Positions 17,601-25,702 of a stretch of 64,000 nt of DNA are shown in pieces (position 1 is the first letter of the stretch; each line of letters opens with the position of its first letter). A program made the position numbers and the translations under genes. Below the pieces are notes generated by a model. That model ran no database searches and was not told the origin of the DNA. It saw only the letters and a program-made list of their open reading frames with translations. The DNA comes from Dyadobacter fermentans DSM 18053 (lineage in GTDB: Bacteria; Bacteroidota; Bacteroidia; Cytophagales; Spirosomataceae), in NCBI RefSeq assembly GCF_000023125.1, contig NC_013037.1, positions 6,550,501 through 6,614,500 of the forward strand, read 5' to 3'.

Positions 17601-19148
17601 ATGCCTGATAATCTGGACCTGGCTGAAAGGGAACGGATGTCTTTCCTGCTGGATTTCAGCCAGGACATCGCCGCGGTGCGCACCAAGGCGGACCTGGAAG
17701 CAGCCATTTCCAATGCTTTGCAGCGCCTGCTGAGCACCCGGCTGGCGATGATCCGCGTGATCGGCGACGATGGCGAAACCCTGGTGCCCTACCTTTGGGA
17801 TATTTCGCTTTTTTCACGCGTGAAAGGGCTTTTCGACCAGCTCACGTCCCGCCGCACGACCGTCACGGATTACTTTTTCGCACAGGTACTAGCCAGTGCG
17901 GAACCGATCGTTTTTGATATCGCCGAAGAGGAGCGCAAAGGCAACAGCCCGGAATACATTTTGTTTTTCAAACAATTGGGCTTGAAGCAAGTGTACGCCT
18001 CGGCGCTGCGTGTGGGTGCGGAGAACCTCGGGACAATGTTCTTCCTCTCGGACTACCTCGATATCGCCCTGCTTAAAGGACTTTGTGCGCAGATTTCCAC
18101 CGCGATTTCCAATATTCTGGCCAACGAAAAGATATTGGCTTACAAGCAGTTGCTCGAAATCGAGAACGACCAGCTCAAAGAACAGATCCGGACGATTTAC
18201 AACTTTTCCGAAATCGTAGGAAGCGGACCCGAAATGCAGGAGGTTTACCACCTGATGTCGCTCGTGGCCGACTCGTCGTCGACGGTGCTGCTGCTCGGTG
18301 AAACGGGTACGGGCAAGGAACTGATCGCCCGGGCAATCCACAACACATCGCCCCGCAGGGACAGGCTGATGGTGAAGATCAACTGCGCCGCATTGCCGGC
18401 CAACCTGATCGAAAGCGAATTGTTCGGCCACGAAAAGGGCGCGTTCACCGGGGCGGTCGAGCGGCGGATCGGTAAATTCGAGCTGGCCCACAAAAGCACG
18501 CTTTTCCTGGACGAAATCGGTGAAATGCCGCTCGAAGCCCAGGTAAAGCTACTCCGCGTGTTGCAGGAAAAGGAATTGGAAAGAATAGGCGGGAAAACGA
18601 CCGTGAAAGTGGATGTACGCATCATAGCAGCCACCAACCGCGACCTGGAAGAAGAAGTGCGCGCCGGGCGCTTTCGCTCCGACCTCTATTACCGGCTAAA
18701 CGTGTTCCCGATCACATTGCCGCCTCTCCGCGACCGGCGCGACGACATTGTCCCGCTGGCGCATTTTTTTATGAACCGGTATAGTAAAAATTCCGGCCGA
18801 AAAGTGACGGGCATAGCGCCCGAAATCATCCGGGAACTGCTGGCATACTCCTGGCCGGGCAACGTCCGCGAGCTCGAACACCTCATTGAGCGCACGGTGC
18901 TGCTCACAAGGGATCATGTGATCCGGCAGATCCACCTTCCCAAAGAACGTGCGGCGGAAAAAGATTCGCCCGCATTGCCCAGCCAAACCCTTTCCGAAAT
19001 GGAGCGCGCCTACATTATCGACGTGCTCAGGCAGTTTGAAGGTAAAATATCCGGAATGGACGGCGCTGCGGAATTCCTCGACATCCCGGCTACGACATTG
19101 CATTCGAAGATTAAAAAGCTTAAAATCTCCAAGTCGGATTACTACTGA
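17601..19148 (+). CDS. Sigma-54-dependent activator, GAF-AAA+-Fis (intact copy)
   Basis: A 515-residue activator. One GAF domain (about 10-180) would bind a small ligand; a coiled linker precedes the AAA+ domain with Walker A GETGTGKE (about 233), GAFTGA (about 280), Walker B LFLDEIGE and arginine-finger region [12 protein letters not shown]. After [15 protein letters not shown] comes a Fis-type DNA-binding end reading GKISGMDGAAEFL and then [10 protein letters not shown]. All elements needed for opening a sigma-54 promoter are intact, unlike its two GAF-type relatives here. It is the best candidate for binding the paired ACGAAATATCGT-like sites nearby. Confidence 0.92.
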   Translation: MPDNLDLAERERMSFLLDFSQDIAAVRTKADLEAAISNALQRLLSTRLAMIRVIGDDGETLVPYLWDISLFSRVKGLFDQLTSRRTTVTDYFFAQVLASAEPIVFDIAEEERKGNSPEYILFFKQLGLKQVYASALRVGAENLGTMFFLSDYLDIALLKGLCAQISTAISNILANEKILAYKQLLEIENDQLKEQIRTIYNFSEIVGSGPEMQEVYHLMSLVADSSSTVLLLGETGTGKELIARAIHNTSPRRDRLMVKINCAALPANLIESELFGHEKGAFTGAVERRIGKFELAHKSTLFLDEIGEMPLEAQVKLLRVLQEKELERIGGKTTVKVDVRIIAATNRDLEEEVRAGRFRSDLYYRLNVFPITLPPLRDRRDDIVPLAHFFMNRYSKNSGRKVTGIAPEIIRELLAYSWPGNVRELEHLIERTVLLTRDHVIRQIHLPKERAAEKDSPALPSQTLSEMERAYIIDVLRQFEGKISGMDGAAEFLDIPATTLHSKIKKLKISKSDYY

Positions 19149-19188
19149 TCCCGAGCTGCTCATCGGTATTTAAGGACTAAATCAAAAG

Positions 19189-19217
19189 CGAACGCCCCGC
19201 ATGATACGGGGCGTTCG
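19189..19217. terminator. Bidirectional hairpin terminator
   Basis: CGAACGCCCCG / CGGGGCGTTCG, an 11-bp perfect stem with a 7-nt loop, lies between the activator gene and the converging small acidic gene. T-runs are short on both sides. Confidence 0.7.
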
Positions 19218-19228
19218 TGTTCACCTTC

Positions 19229-19399
19229 CTATTCCTCATCGTCGAGGAGCTGCTCATTCATGCGCAGCGCGTCGTCCATGAACTCGCTTCCTTCGGAGGA
19301 ATGGTCGTCATGGCGGTGGACCTGGGTAGTCAGCAGCTCGACTTCGTGCTTGTACTCGTCGCCGCCGTTGTCCTGCATCATTTGCACAAACAGGTTCAT
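19229..19399 (-). CDS. Small acidic protein (56 residues) in the NmrA operon
   Basis: ATG 19399 to TAG 19229 encodes 56 residues, beginning MNLFVQMMQDNGGDEYKHEV and ending LLDDEE. The protein is strongly acidic, predicted helical, and has a His-rich turn (VHRHDDHSS). It follows the NmrA gene by 35 nt and precedes a terminator, so it is very likely the last gene of that operon and would be induced with it. No family recognised; metal binding through the HRHDDH segment is only a guess. Confidence 0.65.
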   Translation of the reverse strand: MNLFVQMMQDNGGDEYKHEVELLTTQVHRHDDHSSEGSEFMDDALRMNEQLLDDEE

Positions 19400-19434
19400 A
19401 GTCGTAAGTGATTTAGGTTAAAAAAATGGAATGG

Positions 19435-20184
19435 CTATGCAATGGTGGCCTTGAACCATTCGACAAAGCTGGTGGAGCCAATGCGCGCATCGCCGGCCGG
19501 GATGAGCATCACATCCGAGAGCAATGCGCCGAAGTAGCGGGCCTGGCTGTCGGTCACGACGGAACGCGTGTCGCCTTTGAGGTTCAAAAACTTCTGTACC
19601 AGCTCGGCCAGGCGGTAACGTTCCGGTCCGGCGATTTCGACAATGCCGTTATGCGGTGCGCCAGTGGCTACGTCGGTCACGGCCGAAGCCACGTCGTCGG
19701 ATGAAATGGGTTGTACATAAGCTGCCGACAAGCGGACAATCTGACCCTGCGTGGCCGACTGTGCAATGCCGCCGAGGAACTCAAAAAACTGTGTCGAATG
19801 CACAATCGTGTAGGGAATGCCTGCTTCGGCGATCAGCTTTTCCTGCGCGATCTTGCCCCGGAAATATCCGCTTTCCGACAGCAGCTGCGTTCCCACTACG
19901 GACAATGCAATGTGATGTTTTACGCCCGCTTCCTTCTCAGCAGCGAGCAGGTTGCGGCCCGATGTGGTGAAGAAATCCAGCACGGCCTGGTCTTCAAACG
20001 AGGGAGAGTTAGCAACGTCTATCACGATGTCGGCCCCCGCCAATGCCTCTGCCAACCCTTCACCGGTGATGGTGTTGATGCCCGTGGCGGGTGATCCTGC
20101 AATTACTTCATGGCCCAGGCTGGTGAGATTGTTCACGACCTTGGACCCGATGAGTCCGCTGCCGCCGATTACTACGATTTTCAT
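19435..20184 (-). CDS. NAD(P)-binding NmrA-like oxidoreductase
   Basis: A 249-residue atypical SDR of the NmrA/NAD(P)H-binding group. The Rossmann motif is GGSGLIGSKV at the N-terminus; the segment FEDQAVLDFF and the later GVKHHIALSVVGTQ match the two paralogues in this window. There is no classical Tyr-x-x-x-Lys pair, as usual for this group. I chose ATG 20184; the longer open frame to 20238 runs through the -24/-12 promoter. Members reduce quinone-like or electrophilic compounds or sense the NADP+/NADPH ratio; which applies is not visible. The downstream partner is a 56-residue acidic protein. Confidence 0.88.
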   Translation of the reverse strand: MKIVVIGGSGLIGSKVVNNLTSLGHEVIAGSPATGINTITGEGLAEALAGADIVIDVANSPSFEDQAVLDFFTTSGRNLLAAEKEAGVKHHIALSVVGTQLLSESGYFRGKIAQEKLIAEAGIPYTIVHSTQFFEFLGGIAQSATQGQIVRLSAAYVQPISSDDVASAVTDVATGAPHNGIVEIAGPERYRLAELVQKFLNLKGDTRSVVTDSQARYFGALLSDVMLIPAGDARIGSTSFVEWFKATIA

Positions 20185-20220
20185 GTGAGTTTGTGTTTTG
20201 GTTTGAAAACAGTAGGATAG

Positions 20221-20237
20221 ATTCAATAGCTGTGCCA
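20221..20237 (-). promoter_or_regulatory. Sigma-54-type promoter of NmrA (19435-20184)
   Basis: The minus strand reads TGGCACAGCTATTGAAT: a perfect -24 box TGGCAC, ten bases after GG, then GA in place of GC. The predicted leader is about 28 nt. Confidence 0.75.
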
Positions 20238-20293
20238 TCTGATTAACTTATTTAAAATCAAATATTTATGTGATTTTTAGGGCTAAAAATCAC

Positions 20294-20335
20294 GCGATAT
20301 TTCGTCTAATGGCAGGAATCTGCATTACATATCGC
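20294..20335 (-). promoter_or_regulatory. Paired upstream activator sites of NmrA (19435-20184)
   Basis: The proximal site on the minus strand is ACGAAATATCGC, centre 64 bp from the promoter GG. A degenerate second copy (plus strand ATTACATATCGC, 20324-20335) lies 30 bp further and overlaps the stop of the frameshifted activator gene. Confidence 0.65.
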
Positions 20336-22950
20336 GCGACAGTGCGCCGAGGTAGTCTTTCTTGCGGATGCCGAGTTTCTTGATTTTGGAATGCAGCGTG
20401 GTAGCGGGCATACCGAGGTATTCGGCCGCGCCGCCGCGCCCGGCCAGCTTTCCGCCGCACCGCCGGATCGTTTCGATAATGTGCAGCCGTTCCACGTCTT
20501 CCAATGTCCCAACAAGCGCCGCCGACCGCGCTTGCGTCTGTCCTTTGTCGGGCAGGTATACTTCCTGGATCACCGGCTCGGTCGTCAGGAGCACACTGCG
20601 TTCTATCAGGTGTTCGAGCTCGCGGACGTTGCCCGGCCAGGGGTAGCTGGTAAGCTCTTGCATGGCTTTCGGGGAAATTTTCCTGATTTTCCTTCCGGTA
20701 GCCTTGCTGTACCGGTCTACAAACAGGTTGGCGAGTGGCGGAATGTCGTCGCGCCGGTCGCGGAGAGGGGGAAGGTGGATCGGGAACACGTTGAGCCGGT
20801 AATACAGGTCGGAGCGGAACCGGCCGGCGTCCACTTCTTCGGCCAGGGTGCGGTTGGTGGCTGCAATGATGCGCACGTTCACTTTCACGGTCGTTTTCCC
20901 GCCGATCCTTTCCAGTTCTTTTTCCTGCAACACGCGCAGCAGTTTTACCTGCGCTTCCAGCGGCATTTCGCCGATCTCGTCGAGGAAGAGCGTGCTGTTG
21001 TCGGCCAGTTCGAATTTGCCGATGCGGCGTTCCAATGCACCCGTAAATGCGCCTTTTTCATGCCCGAACAGTTCACTTTCGATCAGGTTGGCAGGTAACG
21101 CCGCGCAATTGACCTTGATCATCAGCTTGTCTTTGGGGCGAGGTGTTGTGGATCGCGCGGGCGATGAGTTCCTTGCCCGTGCCGGTTTCTCCCGTAATGA
21201 GCACGGTGGAGCTCGATTCCGACACCATCGAAATCAATGAGTACACCTGCTGCATTTCCGGGCCGCTGCCCACAATTTCGTCAAAATTATAGGTGCGCTT
21301 GATTTGCTCTTTCAGCTGGCTGTTTTCCATTTCGAGCATCCGCTTGTAGGCCAGGATTTTCTCATTGGCCTGAATGTTGGCAATGGCGGTCGAGATTTGG
21401 GAACAGATACCTTGCAGCAGCTCGCCCTGAATGCTGTCCGTCAGTAGCCATAGCGTGCCCATATCGGACTGCGCGCTGCGGAGCGGGGCAGCGAACATAT
21501 ACCGTCGGCCGCTACGTTGCCAGAGTTGCAGGAATGCATTGCCGGGGCAAATGCGCATTTCTTCGGCCAGGTCCAGTACCAAATGCCGTTCCGCGGCCAG
21601 CACCCGCGCGGCAAGCGGTTCGTGAATGGAGGCGGATACTTGCACCAGCGCATCGAGCTGCCCGCCCGCGTTTTCGAACAGTGAACTGTCATACATAAAG
21701 GGTGTCAGCGTGATGCCGTCGTCGCCGATCAGGCTGATCATCGCCAGTTTGACATTCATCATGCGGCTAAGCACTTTGTAAACGGCATTTTTCAGATCTT
21801 CCTTTGTCCGCACGCGGGCAACGTCGTTGCTGAAATTGAGCAAAAATGTCTTCTCCCGTTCCCGCTCCGCGATTTCCTCGGCGGCAAGCACGTTCGACAT
21901 AGCGACCGAGATTTGTGAGCCGATGCCTTGCAGGAGGGAAAAGTCAGCCTGCTCGATCGCGAGCCAAAGCACGCCAAGCGTCACATCGCCGTTGCGCAAT
22001 GCGATGCCTACCATGGTTTTGATCCCCAATTCCTGCCATAGAAAAAGATACCGGACAGCCAGCCCACGCCGGATTTCGGCGTCAATGTTGATTTGCAGGG
22101 GAATAGCATTGCCCAGGACGCGGTTTTGCAAGCCGTCGTCAATGGGGAACTGGCTTTGCGTGAGTTCAATAAATGCATCGGCTCGGATGTCGGCGGAACC
22201 GGGCTCGTATACATAGGTAGTCATCGTTTGCCCGTCGGCATTGATTTTCCTGATCCCGAACCCGCGCATGAGGTTGAACCGCACCAGCGTATTGCGCACG
22301 GCGGCTGCCAGTTCATCGCGGCTGCGGACGGTGGCCAGGCTGGTGCTGCATTCGAGCAGCACCTCGTTGGTCCATTCCTTTTCGCGGATCTGATCGTTCT
22401 TGATAATGTTTGTGACGGCGCTGGAAATTTGCGGTGCAATGCCGTCGATGATGCTGATAAACTCGTCCGTGATGCTTCCCGGGCGGTCGGTGTACATGTG
22501 CAGGAAGCCCATTGTTTCATTTTTGCTTTTCAGCGGCGTCATCAGGATTTCCCGAATGCCCCGCTCGTAGTTGACGCGGAGAAATGTCGGGCTTCCGGGT
22601 AGGTCCATCACGTCTTCCATTTGGTACAGCACCGGCTTCCCGGCTTCGAGCACGCCTTCGATGAACGTGCCGCTAAGCGGGAAATCCGAGACGACCAGCT
22701 CCGAATAGGACGGATGATTCTGAATGGGTGAGGATGCCGGATCGAGCAGAAATGGCCGGTAGCAAGTCCGCTCCGGGTCGATCAGCGTTACGATGGTATG
22801 TTTGAAATAAAACAGGTTCTTGATGCGGGAAGAAAAAAGGACGATGAGGTCATTCTTGTCGCGTATCTGCGTAATGTCGTCGCTGAGATCGAGCAGGATC
22901 TTGCGCTGTTTTTCCAGGAATTCACGGGCGTTGTCGTCGGGCGTTTTCAT
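20325..22950 (-). pseudogene. GAF3-AAA+-Fis sigma-54 activator broken by a frameshift
   Basis: The N-terminal frame (ATG 22950, stop near 21073) has three GAF domains and Walker A GETGTGKE, and then reads [10 protein letters not shown]. The C-terminal frame (ATG 21122 to 20325) starts [16 protein letters not shown] and holds GAFTGA, Walker [16 protein letters not shown] and a Fis-type end. Alignment with the intact paralogue shows two bases missing after a CCCC run near 21138; restoring them gives a single continuous reading [13 protein letters not shown]. Both halves are otherwise well preserved, so the break is recent, a sequencing error, or a phase-variable site. The first frame starts 8 nt after its operon partner. 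Confidence 0.82.
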
Positions 22951-22958
22951 GACTTGCT

Positions 22959-23825
22959 TCAAATGCTGTCCTTCCACTGGTTCAGGAAATGCAGCGCGGC
23001 TGTTTTGGTCGGGGTCGGGCTGTTTTCCGACACCGATCCCGAAGTGGCAATGCCCAGCACGAGGCTTTCGGCTGCGTCCATTCCGCTTTCGAGGCCCAAT
23101 GCGTACCCTTCGATGAAGTTGGCCCGTTCCTGCGGGTTGTGCGTGTGTGCGGGCACAGGCGGCCGGACCACTTCGAAATGCGACGTTTCGGTAAGCAGCA
23201 GCGCCCGGGATTCGGAATAAATGGCGAGGCGCGACACTTCCATCGTTTGAAAAACGGAACGGTACCGCGCGCGGGCATCGGGATGGGCGAGGTCAAAGGG
23301 TGGCACCTGTTTGCCGCTGAACAGCAGCGACCATAATGCCTGGGCCTCCTGTTCTTCAAGTGCGAGGGTGACATTCCCGGTTTTGGCAAAACTGGCCATT
23401 ACATCCATGATTTCGTCTACATCAAAAAAGTGGCGGGCCGCAGGATTGCCGAGGTAAAAAATGAATTCCCAATCCCGCCTGCCGAGCGGCCGGATGACGT
23501 CGGCGAGCATGCCGTACCAGATATCCGTAGCCTGGCCGATGTCCGACCACTCGGAAAAGGGGATCGTGCGGGTGTTGGCGAAAAGCGATTTCAGGCGGTC
23601 AATGCCTGCGTGTAGAGTAATGTCGCGCCACCGGGAGACAGACGGCGCGTTGGCCGCGACGGGCACATTCGCGCCGCTGCGTATGCCCAGGGATTGCAGC
23701 AGGTCTGTGTCGGCGCCGGAGAAAATGCGGGTGCTGAAATCCGCTTCGGAAAGCGCCTCTGCTTTCTGCCGGACAGAGAGCAGCAGGGAGCGGTCGGCTC
23801 CTGCGGGTAAGAGTTGATGGTTCAT
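22959..23825 (-). CDS. Unrecognised protein family B, paired with a sigma-54 activator
   Basis: A 288-residue soluble protein, paralogous to 16568-17557. Shared landmarks are NTRTIPFSEW (about 84-93), the VIRPLGR segment, EFIFYLGNP (120-128), VTLALEEQEA and the C-terminal ERANFIEGYALGLE. It is shorter at the N-terminus than copy A. No catalytic or nucleotide-binding motif is recognised. The activator start codon follows its stop by 8 nt, so the two are co-transcribed. The operon has its own regulon-type promoter and paired sites, which implies autoregulation. Confidence 0.78.
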   Translation of the reverse strand: MNHQLLPAGADRSLLLSVRQKAEALSEADFSTRIFSGADTDLLQSLGIRSGANVPVAANAPSVSRWRDITLHAGIDRLKSLFANTRTIPFSEWSDIGQATDIWYGMLADVIRPLGRRDWEFIFYLGNPAARHFFDVDEIMDVMASFAKTGNVTLALEEQEAQALWSLLFSGKQVPPFDLAHPDARARYRSVFQTMEVSRLAIYSESRALLLTETSHFEVVRPPVPAHTHNPQERANFIEGYALGLESGMDAAESLVLGIATSGSVSENSPTPTKTAALHFLNQWKDSI

Positions 23826-23859
23826 CCTATTGCTTTTGAGTTGGAATGTACTCTAAAAG

Positions 23860-23874
23860 TCAATAGTTGTGCCG
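23860..23874 (-). promoter_or_regulatory. Sigma-54-type promoter of the family B/activator operon
   Basis: The minus strand reads CGGCACAACTATTGA: GGCAC, with GG and GA separated by ten bases. It is nearly identical to the promoter at 20221-20237 (GGCACAGCTATTGA). The leader is about 23 nt. Confidence 0.7.
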
Positions 23875-23929
23875 AAAGCTAGTTGGCTGGTTCTGAGTGC
23901 TTATGATACTTTTTGAGGCTTTTGTATTC

Positions 23930-23970
23930 ACTGTATTTCGTGAATCCGCGAAACGGTCGCGAAATACAGT
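23930..23970 (-). promoter_or_regulatory. Paired upstream activator sites, family B/activator operon
   Basis: The proximal ACGAAATACAGT (minus strand) is centred 63 bp from the promoter GG. The distal copy, GCGAAATACAGT on the plus strand, lies 29 bp further. Together they form a 14-bp perfect inverted repeat, TTCACTGTATTTCG / CGAAATACAGTGAA (23927-23973). Confidence 0.75.
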
Positions 23971-23990
23971 GAATGCACGGCGGGAGCTGG

Positions 23991-24746
23991 TCACACCTTC
24001 GCTGTCAGCGATTGCAGGTACTGGGCAAAGGGGATTTCGCCCAGCAGGGCCTTGCCTTCCGGCACCAGGGCCGATTGCGGCACGGTAGCGCCGAAATATT
24101 CGCTTCTGTCATTGGCTACAAGCGTTCTGGGGTCGCCCGTTGCCTCGATATATGCTTTGACAAACTGGCTCATAGGTGCACGGTCGGGGCCGGCAATTTC
24201 GACAATGCCCCCGGCAGGCTCGGCAACCGCGAAACGCGACACAAACTGCGCCACGTCCTCGGCGGCGATCGGCTGGAAATCCGTACCGGAAATAAGCACT
24301 TCGCTGCCCTGGGTGGAACCTGCGGCAATGGCCGGCACAAATTCCTGGAACTGTGTGCAACGGATGATCGTATACGGCAGACCGGATTTTTTAACCAAAT
24401 CCTCCTGAATCATTTTCGCCCGCATGTAGCCCATGTTGCCAAGCAAATGCGTGCCCACAATGGAAAGGATGAGGTGGTGCTTCACGCCCGCGAGGATTTC
24501 GGCAGCAAGGATATTCCGGCCTACCGTTTCAAAAAACCGGATCACCGGCTCCTCTTCGAACGACGGCGAATTGGAAAGGTCGATCACGACGTCTGTGTTT
24601 TCCAGCGCATCGGAAAGCCCCTCGCCGGTGAGGGCGTTTATACCCGTAGAGGGCGAGCCCGCAATGACCGTGTGACCTTGCTGACGCAGTTTTTTCGCCA
24701 CATTTGACCCGATCAGCCCTGTACCGCCAATGATTACAATTTTCAT
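23991..24746 (-). CDS. NAD(P)-binding NmrA-like oxidoreductase
   Basis: A 251-residue member of the same group as 19435-20184 and the full-length counterpart of the truncated gene at 10432. It begins MKIVIIGGTGLIGSNVAKKL. The segment LSNSPSFEEEP, then GVKHHLILSIVGTH, then TQFQEFVPAIA continues where the truncated copy stops. The C-terminal half reaches IPFAQYLQSLTAKV. I chose ATG 24746; codons upstream run through the promoter. Substrate unknown. It is divergent from the cupin gene, with both sets of paired sites inside the 432-bp gap. Confidence 0.88.
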   Translation of the reverse strand: MKIVIIGGTGLIGSNVAKKLRQQGHTVIAGSPSTGINALTGEGLSDALENTDVVIDLSNSPSFEEEPVIRFFETVGRNILAAEILAGVKHHLILSIVGTHLLGNMGYMRAKMIQEDLVKKSGLPYTIIRCTQFQEFVPAIAAGSTQGSEVLISGTDFQPIAAEDVAQFVSRFAVAEPAGGIVEIAGPDRAPMSQFVKAYIEATGDPRTLVANDRSEYFGATVPQSALVPEGKALLGEIPFAQYLQSLTAKV

Positions 24747-24794
24747 GATTTTGAATTTATGAAGTTTTAAGAATCGTGTTGTGATAATGATAGC

Positions 24795-24811
24795 TGTTAT
24801 TATAATGCCAA
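24795..24811 (-). promoter_or_regulatory. Weak sigma-54-type promoter of NmrA (23991-24746)
   Basis: The minus strand reads TTGGCATTATAATAACA. The -24 box is good; the -12 box (TAAC) deviates by two bases. Position relative to the start codon and to the upstream sites matches the other copies. Confidence 0.5.
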
Positions 24812-24867
24812 ACATTTAAGTGGTTGCTGGTCAATGAAGTAAGTGAGATGCTGCCAATCATTTTCTG

Positions 24868-24909
24868 ACTGTATTTCGTCAAAACACGATAGGCGACACG
24901 CTATTACGG
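24868..24909 (-). promoter_or_regulatory. Paired upstream activator sites of NmrA (23991-24746)
   Basis: The proximal ACGAAATACAGT on the minus strand (24868-24879) is centred 65 bp from the promoter GG. A degenerate copy, ACGCTATTACGG (24898-24909), lies 30 bp further. Confidence 0.6.
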
Positions 24910-24988
24910 CAAATCAAACGATTGGCCGCTGCTGCGGATGCGGACGCGCGGCTCCTGTAAATACGGATAAAAGCCCGCCCGTCTAGCC

Positions 24989-25030
24989 ACGATATATCGT
25001 AGTCCGGTCAACCGTCTGACGAAATATCGG
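24989..25030 (+). promoter_or_regulatory. Paired upstream activator sites of the cupin gene
   Basis: The proximal ACGAAATATCGG (25019-25030) is centred 64 bp before the promoter GG. The distal perfect palindrome ACGATATATCGT (24989-25000) lies exactly 30 bp further. Confidence 0.75.
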
Positions 25031-25085
25031 TGATTTTTTAAGGTAATTTATTATTTAAATAGTTGATAATAAAAGGATTGTGTGA

Positions 25086-25102
25086 TTGGTATATGCATTG
25101 CT
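25086..25102 (+). promoter_or_regulatory. Sigma-54-type promoter of the cupin gene
   Basis: TTGGTATATGCATTGCT has GG, ten bases and GC, with a perfect -12 box TTGCT. Predicted leader to ATG 25179 is about 65 nt. Confidence 0.75.
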
Positions 25103-25178
25103 ATGTACAGGCAAAAAAGCAAGTGGGTCCATGCTTCAAGTGACCTGAATTTTTACCATAATCCAAATCCAAAAATTT

Positions 25179-25592
25179 ATGAAGACTATTGCGACGTTTC
25201 TCTTAACCTCATTGATTTCAACTTACGCGATCGGGCAGCATTCCGGCGGGAGTCATGGCGCGCTGGGGCCCAAAGTAATTTACCAAAAGAAGCTGGATAT
25301 GCTCGGCTTCGAAGGCAAGGAAGTACGCATGGGAATTGTCACTTATGCGCCGGGCGAAGTGTCGCCTCCTCACCGGCATCCCATTGCATTATTCGGCTAT
25401 GTTTTGGAGGGGGAAATCGAAATTACTTTTGAAGGAGAAAAATCAATTCTGAAAAAAGGCGATCCTTTCTACGAGCAGCCCGACGGCCTGCACAACGGCA
25501 CCAAAAACCTTAGCAAGACGAAACCTGCGAAATTGCTGATCTATTTTCTGGGCGATGCAGGTAAGCCATTCCTGGTCCTCGAACCGAAATAG
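25179..25592 (+). CDS. Secreted cupin-domain protein
   Basis: A 137-residue protein with a signal peptide (MKTIATFLLTSLISTYAIGQ) and one cupin barrel. The first cupin motif is PGEVSPPHRHPIALFGYVLEG, here spread over residues about 60-80 with two His and a likely Glu ligand; the second part reads KGDPFYEQPDGLHNGTKN. Small exported cupins of this type often bind a metal and act on or sense small molecules; activity is not deducible. It is monocistronic: the regulon-type promoter lies in front and a terminator behind, at 25633. Confidence 0.87.
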   Translation: MKTIATFLLTSLISTYAIGQHSGGSHGALGPKVIYQKKLDMLGFEGKEVRMGIVTYAPGEVSPPHRHPIALFGYVLEGEIEITFEGEKSILKKGDPFYEQPDGLHNGTKNLSKTKPAKLLIYFLGDAGKPFLVLEPK

Positions 25593-25632
25593 GCAGTTAA
25601 AATCAACCACGCATTAAATACAAATGCAGGTT

Positions 25633-25677
25633 ACCAGCCACATGCTGTTTTATCGGTACAGTGGCTGGTGTTTTTTA
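25633..25677 (+). terminator. Intrinsic terminator of the cupin gene
   Basis: ACCAGCCAC (25633-25641) pairs with GTGGCTGGT (25661-25669), followed by GTTTTTT. Confidence 0.8.
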
Positions 25678-25702
25678 AGTATTTCAACACTTAAATCCCT
25701 TA

